From Toxorhynchites rutilus septentrionalis (lineage: Eukaryota; Arthropoda; Insecta; Diptera; Culicidae): a DNA stretch of 64,000 nucleotides. The stretch is from contig NC_073745.1 in the NCBI RefSeq assembly GCF_029784135.1, positions 64,138,218-64,202,217 of the forward strand, written 5' to 3'. Both the position numbers and the translations under genes were made by a program. Each line of letters begins with the position of its first letter. Within the stretch, counting starts at the first letter, position 1. Shown one piece after another: positions 35,201 through 47,200 of the stretch. The notes below the pieces were generated by a model. The model searched no databases, had not been told where the DNA came from, and saw nothing but the letters and a program-made list of their open reading frames with translations.

Positions 35201-38200
35201 ACAGTCAAGCAATTACGCTCGATGCTTTATTCGTACTGCCAGTACCACCCCGACCAATCGTGGAATGCCAATCGGGCATTTAGAACGTCCTCTCCTTACT
35301 GGAGTAAGGCGAGAGCGTCGAACGGAAGTCTGATTTCGGCCGACGATGCTGCGCGACCGTAGAGTGCAGCGGAAACTGAAGAGGAAGCTCGAGTTCGAGA
35401 GATGGCCTCATCGTTCCGCACCTTGGGCAGGAAGTTCGGTACAACCACTCAAACGATGAAGAAGTACTTGGACTTTTTATGTGGAAGCGTCAGTGGGGGC
35501 CAGCCGTGGCTGAGCAACAGGTAATCATCCAAAAAGAACGGCTGAAGGTGCTGGTGAAAAAAATTTCTCCAGCAAAGCGCAACGTCGAGGTCATAATGGA
35601 TGACGAGACCTGCTTGATGCTGAACACCTGGATGCGGACCTGATTCTTTACGTTCCCCACCAAGGAGATGAACGATGACGTCAAATATACAGTAAACATT
35701 CACTAACTGAGCGAGAAAAGAAAACCAGTTACCGACATTCGCGTTTTAACTGGTCCGATATGTTAAACGTTAAATAAAATCGAAGGGAACTTAAATGAAT
35801 TGTTTGATTCGCGTTGGCCATGAAATTGGATAAACAAAAGGATTCCAATGGAAGTTTTGCATTGAGTCGACAACAGATATGAAATATACAGCCCTTTTAT
35901 GTATTCCGACGGATTTCCATTTCGTTCGAGATCGTTATTTCATTCGAGCTACAATTTCGCTTCATCTATTTCGAACGTTTTGCCCCTTTAATGTTCTAAG
36001 AGGAACAGATCGAACGAAATGCAAAAACAACTCGACGGAATACATAATGGAATTTAATCAAGTCGTTCGAAATATTTCGAATCGATCGAAATACAGAATA
36101 GGGGTGATAATTTGAGGAAATTAATTTTCTGTACTTTAATCAATGTTTTTGTCATGCGAAAATAATGTCAATTTTCATAACATTTTAATTTACATTCAAA
36201 TGCCCCTCACAACAAATCTTTCATTTGAATGTAACGTCGATTATTTATGAAATCGACGCCAATCGACTGTCAAGGACCAGTTAACGATCGCCCAGTTAAA
36301 ATACAGACCAGTTAGCGAACGATTACTGTATCTCCCACGTCAAGTTCCCGAAGAAAATTCTGATGATTAGCGAGAAGGAAAGTTCCAAGCCATTGACCAA
36401 CCGACTTGTGGGGAGATATACAGTACGAAGTGCCTGCCGGAAATTCTCGCCTTCATCAAGATGTATTACGCGAAGGAAAATGTGTTTTTCAACCGAACCT
36501 GGCCTCGGTCCATTATACCAAAAGTTCACTAGAGGAAATGAATCGGTGATAGATAAACGTTATACCAGAGACCACCAACTCTTAGGAGGGACGAATGAAC
36601 TCTATGAGTTTAAAACCTCTATAATTCAACAACAACAACCAACCCTTAGAGGCGAATGAATTGGAAAGTTTAAAGCCTCTTTAAAACAAAGGTCAAGATC
36701 ACCAACCCGTCCCTCAGCTGCGATTGATAGAAAAGTGTTGGGCGCACCTCAAATGGAGATTCAAACTCCAATAATTTCGGGGCCGAAATGGAGAAGCTGC
36801 TGATCGACGAGGCCATGAAAAATAAACCGATATTCATCTTTTCATCGGTCATTTTTGAAGAACATCTCATAAACTTAGTACCGTTCTGAATCATATTTCG
36901 GACAACATCATATTTCGGACACTTTGTTCTTATATCTTGAAATGCTTGATGCACTGATGATATAAGTATCAAATTAATATTACAATTGCTTCTTTAGAGT
37001 AATTCCTTGGTTTCACTATCATTCTACATGTGAACTACATTTGAGTTATAACATAATCGTCAGAAATCTTACAACTACTCATTATCGTTTGTTTTCGACG
37101 TTTCCTTAGCGCGAGCACGTAGAATTTACTCGTTCATAAATATTTAAATTTCCCCCGTGTTTCATCAGTTCTCATCATCGTTAACAGTTTACTATGATTG
37201 CTTGGTAAGTGTTTCACAGTTGACTATAAAATACAATCAAGTGTAATGTATTTTCGTCCAACAAATTACAAAATAAAGTGTCCGAAATTTGAATTCAATC
37301 TTCCCGAAATTTGATTTAGTGTCCGAAGTTTGATTCTTATTTGCTTAATTGGAAAAGCATTTTATTCGATGATTTTTTTATGTTTTCAATCAAATAGGTA
37401 CCGAAGTAGAAAGCTTAAAAGCATATTGAACTAATTTATTAATAATATCAACCAAATAATACCTGTGCATAAAGTTTAGATCTGTTTTCTGCATCATATG
37501 CCTCAAGCGTCCGAAATATGATTCAGAAGGGTACAGTAGAACCCTGATTATTTGTGAAATAGTCGGGCAACGTCACCTCGAATAACGCAATAGAGGATTG
37601 AAAATAAAGTTCCAACGCGAATAAAAGATATTTCTGTATGTTTTATCAATACAGAAAATTATCCATCCGCATGGTCGTGTACACCAGAGGACAGACAATG
37701 TCCATGGCCAGAACAAGAGATAAAGAGCAACCACTCGCTGACAAATTTCGGAAAGTTCCATAGAATTACTATAGAACTTGCTTCAGATAATACGCACCGC
37801 GGATGTATTGTATTGAGAAAAGTTTGGTCCATTGATTATCTTTGTAGTTTTTTTTTCGTTGTCATCCGAAATCAATCCACTTTTTAGTACATACATTACT
37901 GTTGTTTTGACATACAAAATTATATTCAAACATGTCATTTTTTTTTTATATTCAAACATGCCATTTTGAAAATGTATGAGATTTACGAAGTTGCAAAAGT
38001 TTATTCGAGCAACCACGTCTGCAGGAAACTATGATTTTCCCTGCCATTTCCATTTATTTTGTTGATTTTTCATTTACAATCGTTGGTAATAAATAACCAT
38101 TGTTTCACCCAATGTATGTATTGTCACGAGAACTCACCTTAGCAGTATCTGGACACCAGGACATGAGGAACAGCTTCTGTTTCTTGGAACTTTCCGAGGT

Positions 38201-41200
38201 GCCTTGGCACTGATGCATATACTCAAAGTCAAACAGCCCATATCTAAAAATAATCATCGGATAAAGTAAAAAAAAATGAGTCAGAAAATTTAATTCCACA
38301 AATATGGGAAGCTTCGTAAACACCTACCGGCACTCGCCTGGACCACCCTTCTGGATGTCGTCGAGGAATTGGTCGTACTCGGCGTTACGCTCACCGATCA
38401 CCTCCACATCGATTTGTTTCTCGTCGCGGATGTAGAATATGACATAGCGATGCTTTTTGTCTTTTTTGATTTCCTCGTATGTCGTTTTGCATACATCTGA
38501 TACGGTCACTCCTGAGGCCTGCGGTTGTGGGTGTCGCATCAATCGTTATCATCACACATTATTGTTGTTGTTATTTGAATGAAAATGAATGAATTTGCGA
38601 AAATATTTAGATTGGTCGCGTGAGGTCATTTTGATGATAAGATTAGAGTTATTATCGTCTTTTTATTTTACGATCGTTTCGTTCCAATACACAAATCGAA
38701 GGCTCTGTTAAAAATTGAATCGAAGTTTTCCCGTGATCCACCGGCTCCCAGCAGCAAAAAAATTCGTATAGATCGGATAAAAATAATACCTTAGTCTGAG
38801 AGAGATCAATTATTTATAAACGACCTACGCCGAGAAATCGCGGCACTAGTATGTAAACAATAAACAACAATGTCACGAGGGGAGAGGATTTGCTGCAAAC
38901 CCAAATCGGAATCTCTTGGTGTAGGCTTTTATTATTGGATAGTTGTCTGTCATCAGCTCGCGACTAAGCTTGCATCTAAACCTGGGAAACGTCGGTAAAT
39001 GTACGTCGTCATCGAATGGTACATCGGGAAGACAAGCAGCGTCATAGTCGTTGCCAGCGTGCACCACGATAGTGTAACATAGCCTATCGACCCAAGCGGA
39101 GATGGCGAAGATCATCGTTATATCTATCTTCTATATGTATAAAAATGGATTTCTGTCTGTCTGATTCTTATGGACTCGGAAATTACTGAACCGATCGACA
39201 TCGACAAATTGGTATGTGGGGCCGGGGAAGGTTGTTATGATAGCTTGAGACCCCTGCCCCTCTCTTAGGGGGGGGGGCTGCCATACAAATGAAACACAAA
39301 TTTCTACAGTACTCGAGAAGTAATCAAGCAAATGAATCGAAATTTGGCATGTGGAGGTTTTAGGGTGCAATACATGATTCTATGGTGGTTAGATACTCCT
39401 CCCCCCTCTCTTAGGGGGGTCTGCCATACAAATGAAACACAAATTTCTATATTACTCGAGAATTAATCAAGCAAATAAAACGAAATTTGGCATGTGGAGG
39501 TTTTAGGGTGCAATACATGATTCTATGGTGGTTAGATACACCTTCCCCCTCTCTTAGGGGGGGCTGCCATACAAATGAAACACAAATTTCTACATTACTC
39601 GAGAACTAATCAAGCAAATGGAACATAATTTGGCATATGGAGGTTTTAGGGAACAATAAATACCATCAAACATTTATTGTTCCCTGGTTTGACACTCCTT
39701 TCCCTTCTCTAAAGAAGGGTGAGGGGAGGGTGCTGAACAACTCGAGAACTAATCAAACAAATGGAATCAAACTTAGCATATAGAGGTTTTAGGGATCGAT
39801 CAACGTTCCTATGGTAGTTCGACACACCTACCCCCTCTCTAAGGGCAAGGACTGCCATACAAATGAAACAAACTTCTGCATAACTCGAGAACTAATCAAG
39901 TAAATAGAGCCAAATTTGGGATGTGAGGGTTTTTGGGTACGAGAAATATTTCTATGATGATATGACACCCCTCATCCTCTGGAAAGGAGAGGAGGTCCCA
40001 TAACAATAATGCACATATTTCAACTAAACATGACAATTGAAAATTTTCGGAAAACTTTGAAGGAAAATGGGAAAATTCAAAAAATTCAATTCGCACGTGT
40101 TCTACAATTACATATTGATTGATGTTAGTCTATTTGATGTTTGCGGTAACGAAATTGATCTTCGTTCGCAAGTGGAAATGGATTTTAATGTGATAAAACG
40201 CACTCCTATATCGTATCCTATCTATATATGAATAAAAATGGATCGCCGAATGTGTTGATGAGAGCAAAACTCGAGAAAGGAACTATCCGATTATCTTCAT
40301 TTTATCATATTTTCTTTATCAAACATTTATTCCATGTAACGGAGAAACATGTTATTTACAAGTGGTTGAAAAATCTTGCACGAGAATTGTGTGTGAAAAT
40401 AATCTGAGATTATAATGTCAAGTTTTGGTAGAAGTAAAAACACGTCACGTCTTAAAAAAACTATAGAATCACTCTATTCTTCTGAGTTTTCAGAGATATG
40501 TAAGAAGTCGGTTGAATTGAAGGTCACTTTCACACGAATTACAATAAGTTTCTAATTCGTAGGTCATCTTTAGTTTTCAATCCGTTCTAATAACCTATTC
40601 GGGGTAGTTTCGACCAAGCTGCGCCATGTTGTAGTGTGCATCTCGTTCTACGCAAAGGATACTACTCGTTTAAACTCTTCAAGTCACTCATACTGCTTGT
40701 AAGCTGCATGTTAAACTGTTTTCTTAGGAGACCCGTTCTCAAAGATTTTTGATTTTGATTTGGATCAGCTTTAGCTGAAAAATAGTTTTCATTATAATTT
40801 CTTCCTCTTAGGCATATGTTTCAAACTTACAATTTTACAGTTTCTTTTTTGAAACGTAATTAAGATAGCGCAATTCACAATTTAGGTTAGATATGTGTTC
40901 TAGAAATAAGTTTTAATTAGTTATACAATTTCTTTTTATGCTATTCTAATTCACTCGCTTTAAATTCAAGATAGTTCAATGCTTATTTTTTAACAATTAC
41001 TTTCCTTTTCAGATTATTTTCAACTTTAAATTAAATAAAAAATCTTCTGTTCATTCGGTTTTCAACACGAGGAGCTTTGTTTTGACGATTCTAGCAATGA
41101 CGTTCCAACATTATCGGGTTCTTCATTATATGTCGAACGTTCATTTGATCCCGCAACTACTGCATGTTGGATGACGAGGGGTTCTCGACGTCACACTGCA

Positions 41201-44200
41201 TCTACTATTCGTACGATCACTCCTCATAAGTTCTTGATAGAATTTTGATCTGATAAATAAGCTGACCAGTCCAGAATCTGAAGCCCTTATCCATTAAACC
41301 ATGCCATGACCGGTTTTTTCGAATTAATGCCAAAGTACCCAATTATCACGGTATTTTTTATGCAAAAACAGAAGTAAATGATTCTGAAGTACTTCGTTGC
41401 TTTTTTGACTGTGCATTTGGCCTGGGCCTGGTTTAGATAGCTTACCATCAACACGAATGAACAGTCAGAAGTGCAACGAAGTATTTCTGAATCATTTACT
41501 GCTGTTTTTGCATCAAAACAAATGTGATAATTGGGTAATTTGGCATCAATTCATAAAAACCGGAAGGAGATGGCTTGGTTTAATGAATAGGGGCTTCAGA
41601 ATCTGGACTGGCCAGCTTGTTCACCAAATCAAAACCCCGTCAAGAACTTATGAGTGATCGTACGTACAGTATATGCAGCTTACAAGCAGTATGAGTGACT
41701 TGAAGAGCTTAAACGAGCAGTATCCTCTGTGTAGAACGAGATACACACTATAACATGGTGCAGCTTGGTCAAAACCACCCCGAATGGTTTTTTTTTTTCC
41801 AAAATATATATTTTTATCAAGGCTCATATGGCGTTAGCCTGACGGGGCCGGAGTTCAATATTTTGACAGTTTTTCTTATTATCTATGTTAGTAATATGTA
41901 ACCGATTACTCGCGGTCGGCTCGAGGTTAGTATTACAAGTGTTCTCGTAATTGGGATGTTGCTGTCTCCAATACTCTGTACGTGTGCCCGACACGGGATA
42001 CTTCCTATTGGGATGCAGCTGACCATTAATCAGCAACGCCCCCCTAGTATGTACCCCATATCTAGCGTGGTGCGTCTTCTCGACTCGAGGAATCCAGGAT
42101 AGAATGGTCACTAGCCGGCGCAATCATCAGCTCGTGTAGAGTTGTCATGAGCGGTACAACCTTTGGCTCTTGTTGAATCATCAGTGGACTGCACAACCGT
42201 TGGCCCGTGTATCTGTAAAGAGTGTGTGTATGTATTGCCGCGACTAAGTAAAAGTTTATAGATCGGATAGGAGGGATATGAAACAGGGACACAACGAAGG
42301 AAACATCATTAAACGTTGACATCGGCGTTTCTGAGGAACAGGTATAGATGAAGCAGAAGATCAGGATCACGGCTACCTACGGACGGGGATATCCGATTGT
42401 CTGCCTTGTGCTCTCAGTGCTCTTGGGTTATTTGGAATTTGGGAATGGGTTATTTGAACTGATTGAGAACTAAAGATGACCTACGAATTAGATACTTATT
42501 GTAATTCATGTGAAATTGACGTTAAGTTTGTAAAGAAGTGAGAGTTTTTCTATCTGGTTCTATAGTTATGAAACACTGGAATTTTAGTTTTTTGAATGTT
42601 TCACGCCTGAACACAACATTAAAGTTCAAATGGCCACTCTTATAAATGAAGATAGTTATTGTATTCTACACTAAATACTGCAATTCAAGTTACTGCTTAC
42701 ATATATGTACGAACTCAGAAAATTTGAGTGATTCTATAGTCATGAAACGCAGTGTAGAATCATTGACCATTAGTATGGTATATTTTCCTTGGCACTCTGA
42801 ATTTAAATACTACCACTTTAGTACGGGAACTTAGACCACCTCCTTCAATTCCGCCTTTTACTCCTGCAGGCGATGAATTCTTCTTCCCAGTCTCTTCCAT
42901 CACCAGGGAATTATTTATATGCTTGAACCGTGAATGGTTTAGCATATTCGATGAATTTCGACAAAACACAATGACGGGTAAATAAATTTTGCACTGTATT
43001 TTTTGAAAAAAATATTCATATACTAGCTGACCCGACGAACTTTGTCCCGCCCAGAATAGATTTTTTGTATACTTTCAAACATTTACGTGTTCTTACTAAG
43101 TGAACGTTAGTGATTCCAATCACTGAACTCTTCATTGATTGATTACCCTTTGACCCTTTACAATTTCCTTTTACTAGTACTTTTTCTAGTACTTCTACAA
43201 AAATTCGTCATTATAATATAAAATTATTTTCAGACACAATTCTTGTTCAAGATTCTTCAAGCATTTGGAAATAACATGTTTCTCCATTGCATGGAACAGG
43301 CTTAATACAGAGAATGTTACAAAATAAAGACAGCTCAAATCGGACCATTCCTTCCTCGGGTTTAGGGCACACCAATATATTTGGCCCTCCATTCTTGTTT
43401 ATATAGATAGAAGATATAGAAATGCGAAAATACTTTTCCACTTTCGAACAAAAATCAATTTCGTTAGCGTCAACATCAAATGGACTAGCAACGCTTAGCT
43501 AATTGTAGAACATAAGGGAATTCAATTTTCCGAATTTTCTCTCCGCTATATTGAAATACGGGAAGAGACGAATACAACGAAATATAGATGACTCAAATTG
43601 AACCATTCCTTCCTCGGGTTTTGCGCTTACCAACACATTTGCCCTTCCATTTTTATTTATAGACATAAGATATGGAAATGCGTTATTTCGCCTGAAAATC
43701 CATTTCCACTTACGAACAAAGATCAATTTCGATAGCGCAAACATCGAATGGACTAATAACGCTTATTATGATGTAATTTTCGAGCATGTGGGAATTCAAT
43801 TTTCCGAATTTTTCGACCTTCCTTCAGAGTTTTCCAAAATTTTCCGGTTTTTCTCTCCACTATATTGATCTACGGGAAGAGACGAATACAACAAAATAAA
43901 GAAGGCTAAAATCGGACCATCCCTTCTTCGGGTTTTCTGCTTACCAACAGATTTTGCCTTACATTTTTATTTATATAGATTTATTATAATAATTAATTAT
44001 TATTAATAATTCATTATTATTAATAATTAATTATTAGAAATAAAATTTAAACGTCTCTAAATGCGTAAATGCATTTCAAATATTTTGCATCAAAAAAATG
44101 GATAGTATCGTCAAGTAGCATGTGTTCACTGAATTTTGCGATTGACTGTATATGGAATACTGGGAACACGCTGATCTTCTGATGGATTCTCCCAATATCC

Positions 44201-47200
44201 ACGATATTTTAGAAAGTCGTAATCATCATTCACGCATCACTTTCACAATTTAACAAACGGGACTGAACCGACATTATCACACTGGTGGTTGGTTGGTGGA
44301 TGTGTGCAACCGGGGGCGACATTGTCACCCCAAACGGCGGCGGCAGCTCACAGGACAAGGTCATTTTGCGCAGTTGTATAGTGCGCTCTCCTTTCTTCGT
44401 GCATTTCCTGATCCCCCATTGTTCGTTTCAGGTCGTTTGAGGGTGCGGTTGTGTCATCACGCAAACGACGACGACTACGAGAGGGGAAAGGTTGGGTTGT
44501 TCCCTGAGCCCGTAGGTTCAACGAACTCTCTTTTGCGCGCTCCCTCATCTCATTATACTGCGTCACTCTCGCGTTCTCGACGCTTTGGGTTCATTGTGTG
44601 AGGGGGGCGGGATGTTACACAAGGAAGATAGAGTAGCGCGAATTTGGCATTCTAGTCTCAATCTCTTCGAGCTCGACAAAGTAATAAAAACATGGGAAAT
44701 TGATTTAGCGTTTTTTCTAGCGCGCGTGGTTTGTTCCTTCCGAAGAATATCGACTAACGGAAACTAACCAGACATGAGAGAAAGATGTGGGGGATGAGGA
44801 CAAAAACTCGTCTCGAAATCACAATGCCAGATCTCTGTTCAATCACGGCTGCTTGGGTAAACTTCGTTTCAACTTCTAGCGGCTCTGTTGTGTGATATAG
44901 CAATTGCAATTGAACGCTTCGTGACGGGAAATAATCCGGCGAAAAAGATGAATCATCGCACTTCACCGACCCAACAGAGCAGCAATGTCGATGATGTGAT
45001 GTTGTTGGTGCTTTGTGTGTAAGTGCATCCATAGGTTTGTACGGCGGAAGTGTTGCAGAATTTACCAACACTTTTTAGACGCCTGTTTTTTTTTTACTGG
45101 TTGTTTGTAGGCGGCGGAAACAATTGTTCAAAAACTAAGAAAACCGGCTACATGCCGTTCCGATCTTTGGCACACATGATATTTTGGCCTGTGCAGCGGG
45201 GACACGCGTCAGTACCGCTTTACGCGCGGGAAGGTGAGTTGCGGAGAATCCAAATTTGGCGATGAACTTTCGAATTCGAAGAACCACCATGATACACAAC
45301 GGAGTACCCCGAAGTCACTGAAGCAGACGAATAAAGCATGTGCTATCTACTTTTACGGTGCTGAGATTACCATTACCTTTGTATACCACTTGCCCGAGGT
45401 GTAGAGCGTGTATATGTGATGTGAGTTGTTTCCGTAATTCACCTGAGCTCACCTGTCGATGGATGGCAGTGAGTCATGGGGCGGGCAGTATTTTGCTATC
45501 ATTAGGAGGCGGTCAAAACGCTGTTGCTGTGTTAAGCAGCACCGATTAAGATTCTTGACTAATGAAATCGAGACGATGGTGCGCTTTCTCTCTATTGATA
45601 GTGATGAACGAACATACGAACGAGTTATCGAACGTGACTTTGCAGAATTTGTTGTTTACTCGAAGGATCCGCAGCAGTAGTCACGGTTGACTGAGTGTCG
45701 ACAGGCGAAAGAGGAAAAAAGGTGAATTGAATGCAGAAAAACGTGTTTTGACTCAGTGTCTGTGTAAATACACTCCAGATGACTGTTTAAGGCGTTAACC
45801 TTCATCGACTGACTCGGCTGGGGGTTTCTCCAATGGCAAAATTGAGTAACTAAGAGTGCGAGTATTGGAAGTCAGTGGAGTTCTACTTTCGTGGAACGCC
45901 ACAAAAATTCAAATTTTCCGGCACCTGTGCGTTAAACATTTGTGACGTAAAAAGCCGCCCATCATAAATTTGCTACTGCGCGAAACCGGGACAGGGAGAG
46001 CTGAAAACCAATCAGCCAGTCACTCGGTCTGTCCCGTGGACTCTCTGTGTGATGGCGGCAGCGAGCAAAAAAAAAGAAGTCCTAGGATTATACGCGGAAC
46101 ATAGTCGTCTTTAAATTGAAAAACCTATTTTTGGAACGACTCGCGCACCCGAGACGCTGTTTTACGGACTTTTCAAAAAAAACATATAACAACGAATGGT
46201 TGGTTGGGAGCACTTCTATTGGCAGCGGGCAGTGCCGCTCCACCGGTTTCGCGTTGGCCAACCAGTCGCGCGATATATCTATGTACACATGATGTAGGTG
46301 AAGGAAGAGCGTGGAAGCTATTAGCAGCTGTGCAATGGGCAGAACCGAGTGGCGATGATGATGGTGCAGTTAACCGGCCGGCATCGGTATTCTGTCGATG
46401 CACAAACATGCTACTAAATTGGTTGCAGCCCTCAGATTAGTCTATTTTACTTTGCCTTAATGCGTAACTTTTGTTTTACATTCTGCTCTTGTTAGTGTCG
46501 GTGTGCTGACAGCTGCGGTAGGTTCGTAAAAAAAAATATGTTCGGTTGTAGAAATTCGATGTTTTTTGCGAAAGTAAGGAAAACTCATTTCTATCATGCT
46601 GAAACGTTGGTTCTTTCCATTTAGTAGAGGTTTTGATTCATCCTAGACATTATCAGACAAGAAGTTATCGAGAGTTTTACTCAATAATAAATCGAAATAT
46701 AGATGCCTTGAAGTCAGCACTATTAGCGAATTCGTTTTTGTTCAGTTTCAACCCCAGTTCCAATCTAAGTGCTGTCAAAACGTTTTTTTATTCACTTAGT
46801 CTCCACCCAGTTTAGCACTAAGTTCAACCCGAAAGCTGTTGGGTTCGCACTAGAGATGGGCGAGTGCTTACGAGCTAATGAGCCGGCCTTTTTTCAATGA
46901 ACGAGCGGCACTGAGCCGCTCACTAACCGTTTTGCCCACCTCTACTGCGAAATCAGTATGTAGGACCTCGTTCACCCTCGCATGCGCTTTCTGAAGGTTA
47001 TCCCCAGCCCTAACAAGTTTTTTTAACCCTTTCACTACGGCAGTGTGCTCCGTCGGAGTGCTACTGCTAAACGAAGCACTGCGCCGAAAAGTATGCACAT
47101 CGCACTGGTGTGATTGATGTGCAGTATCACCCTGATGTCGTCTATAGACGACGCTCGTATACACAGCTCATCGCGCGGATGTCGTCTATAGACGACACTC

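Larger units (their letters stand above)
35330..36780 (+). pseudogene. Mariner-like transposase, interrupted and degenerate
   Basis: Fragments in several frames: a helix-turn-helix part (FRTLGRKFGTTTQTMKKYL, about 35415), the first catalytic region (VMDDETCLMLN, about 35595) and the third catalytic region with Glu (LIEKCWAHLKW, about 36730). It is cut by a MITE at 35690-36328 and by SINE-tail inserts at about 36567-36700. The MDDETY-type motif and a final Glu suggest the mosquito ITm D37E-like group. The paralogue at 52595-53200 has the same motifs. Confidence 0.7.

Noticed and set aside
38519..38542. Alternative cofilin start upstream of exon 2 (MMRHPQPQ)
   Set aside because: The extension is intron read through the CCGCAG acceptor. 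The ATG-only exon at 55924-55926 gives the conserved MASGV start.
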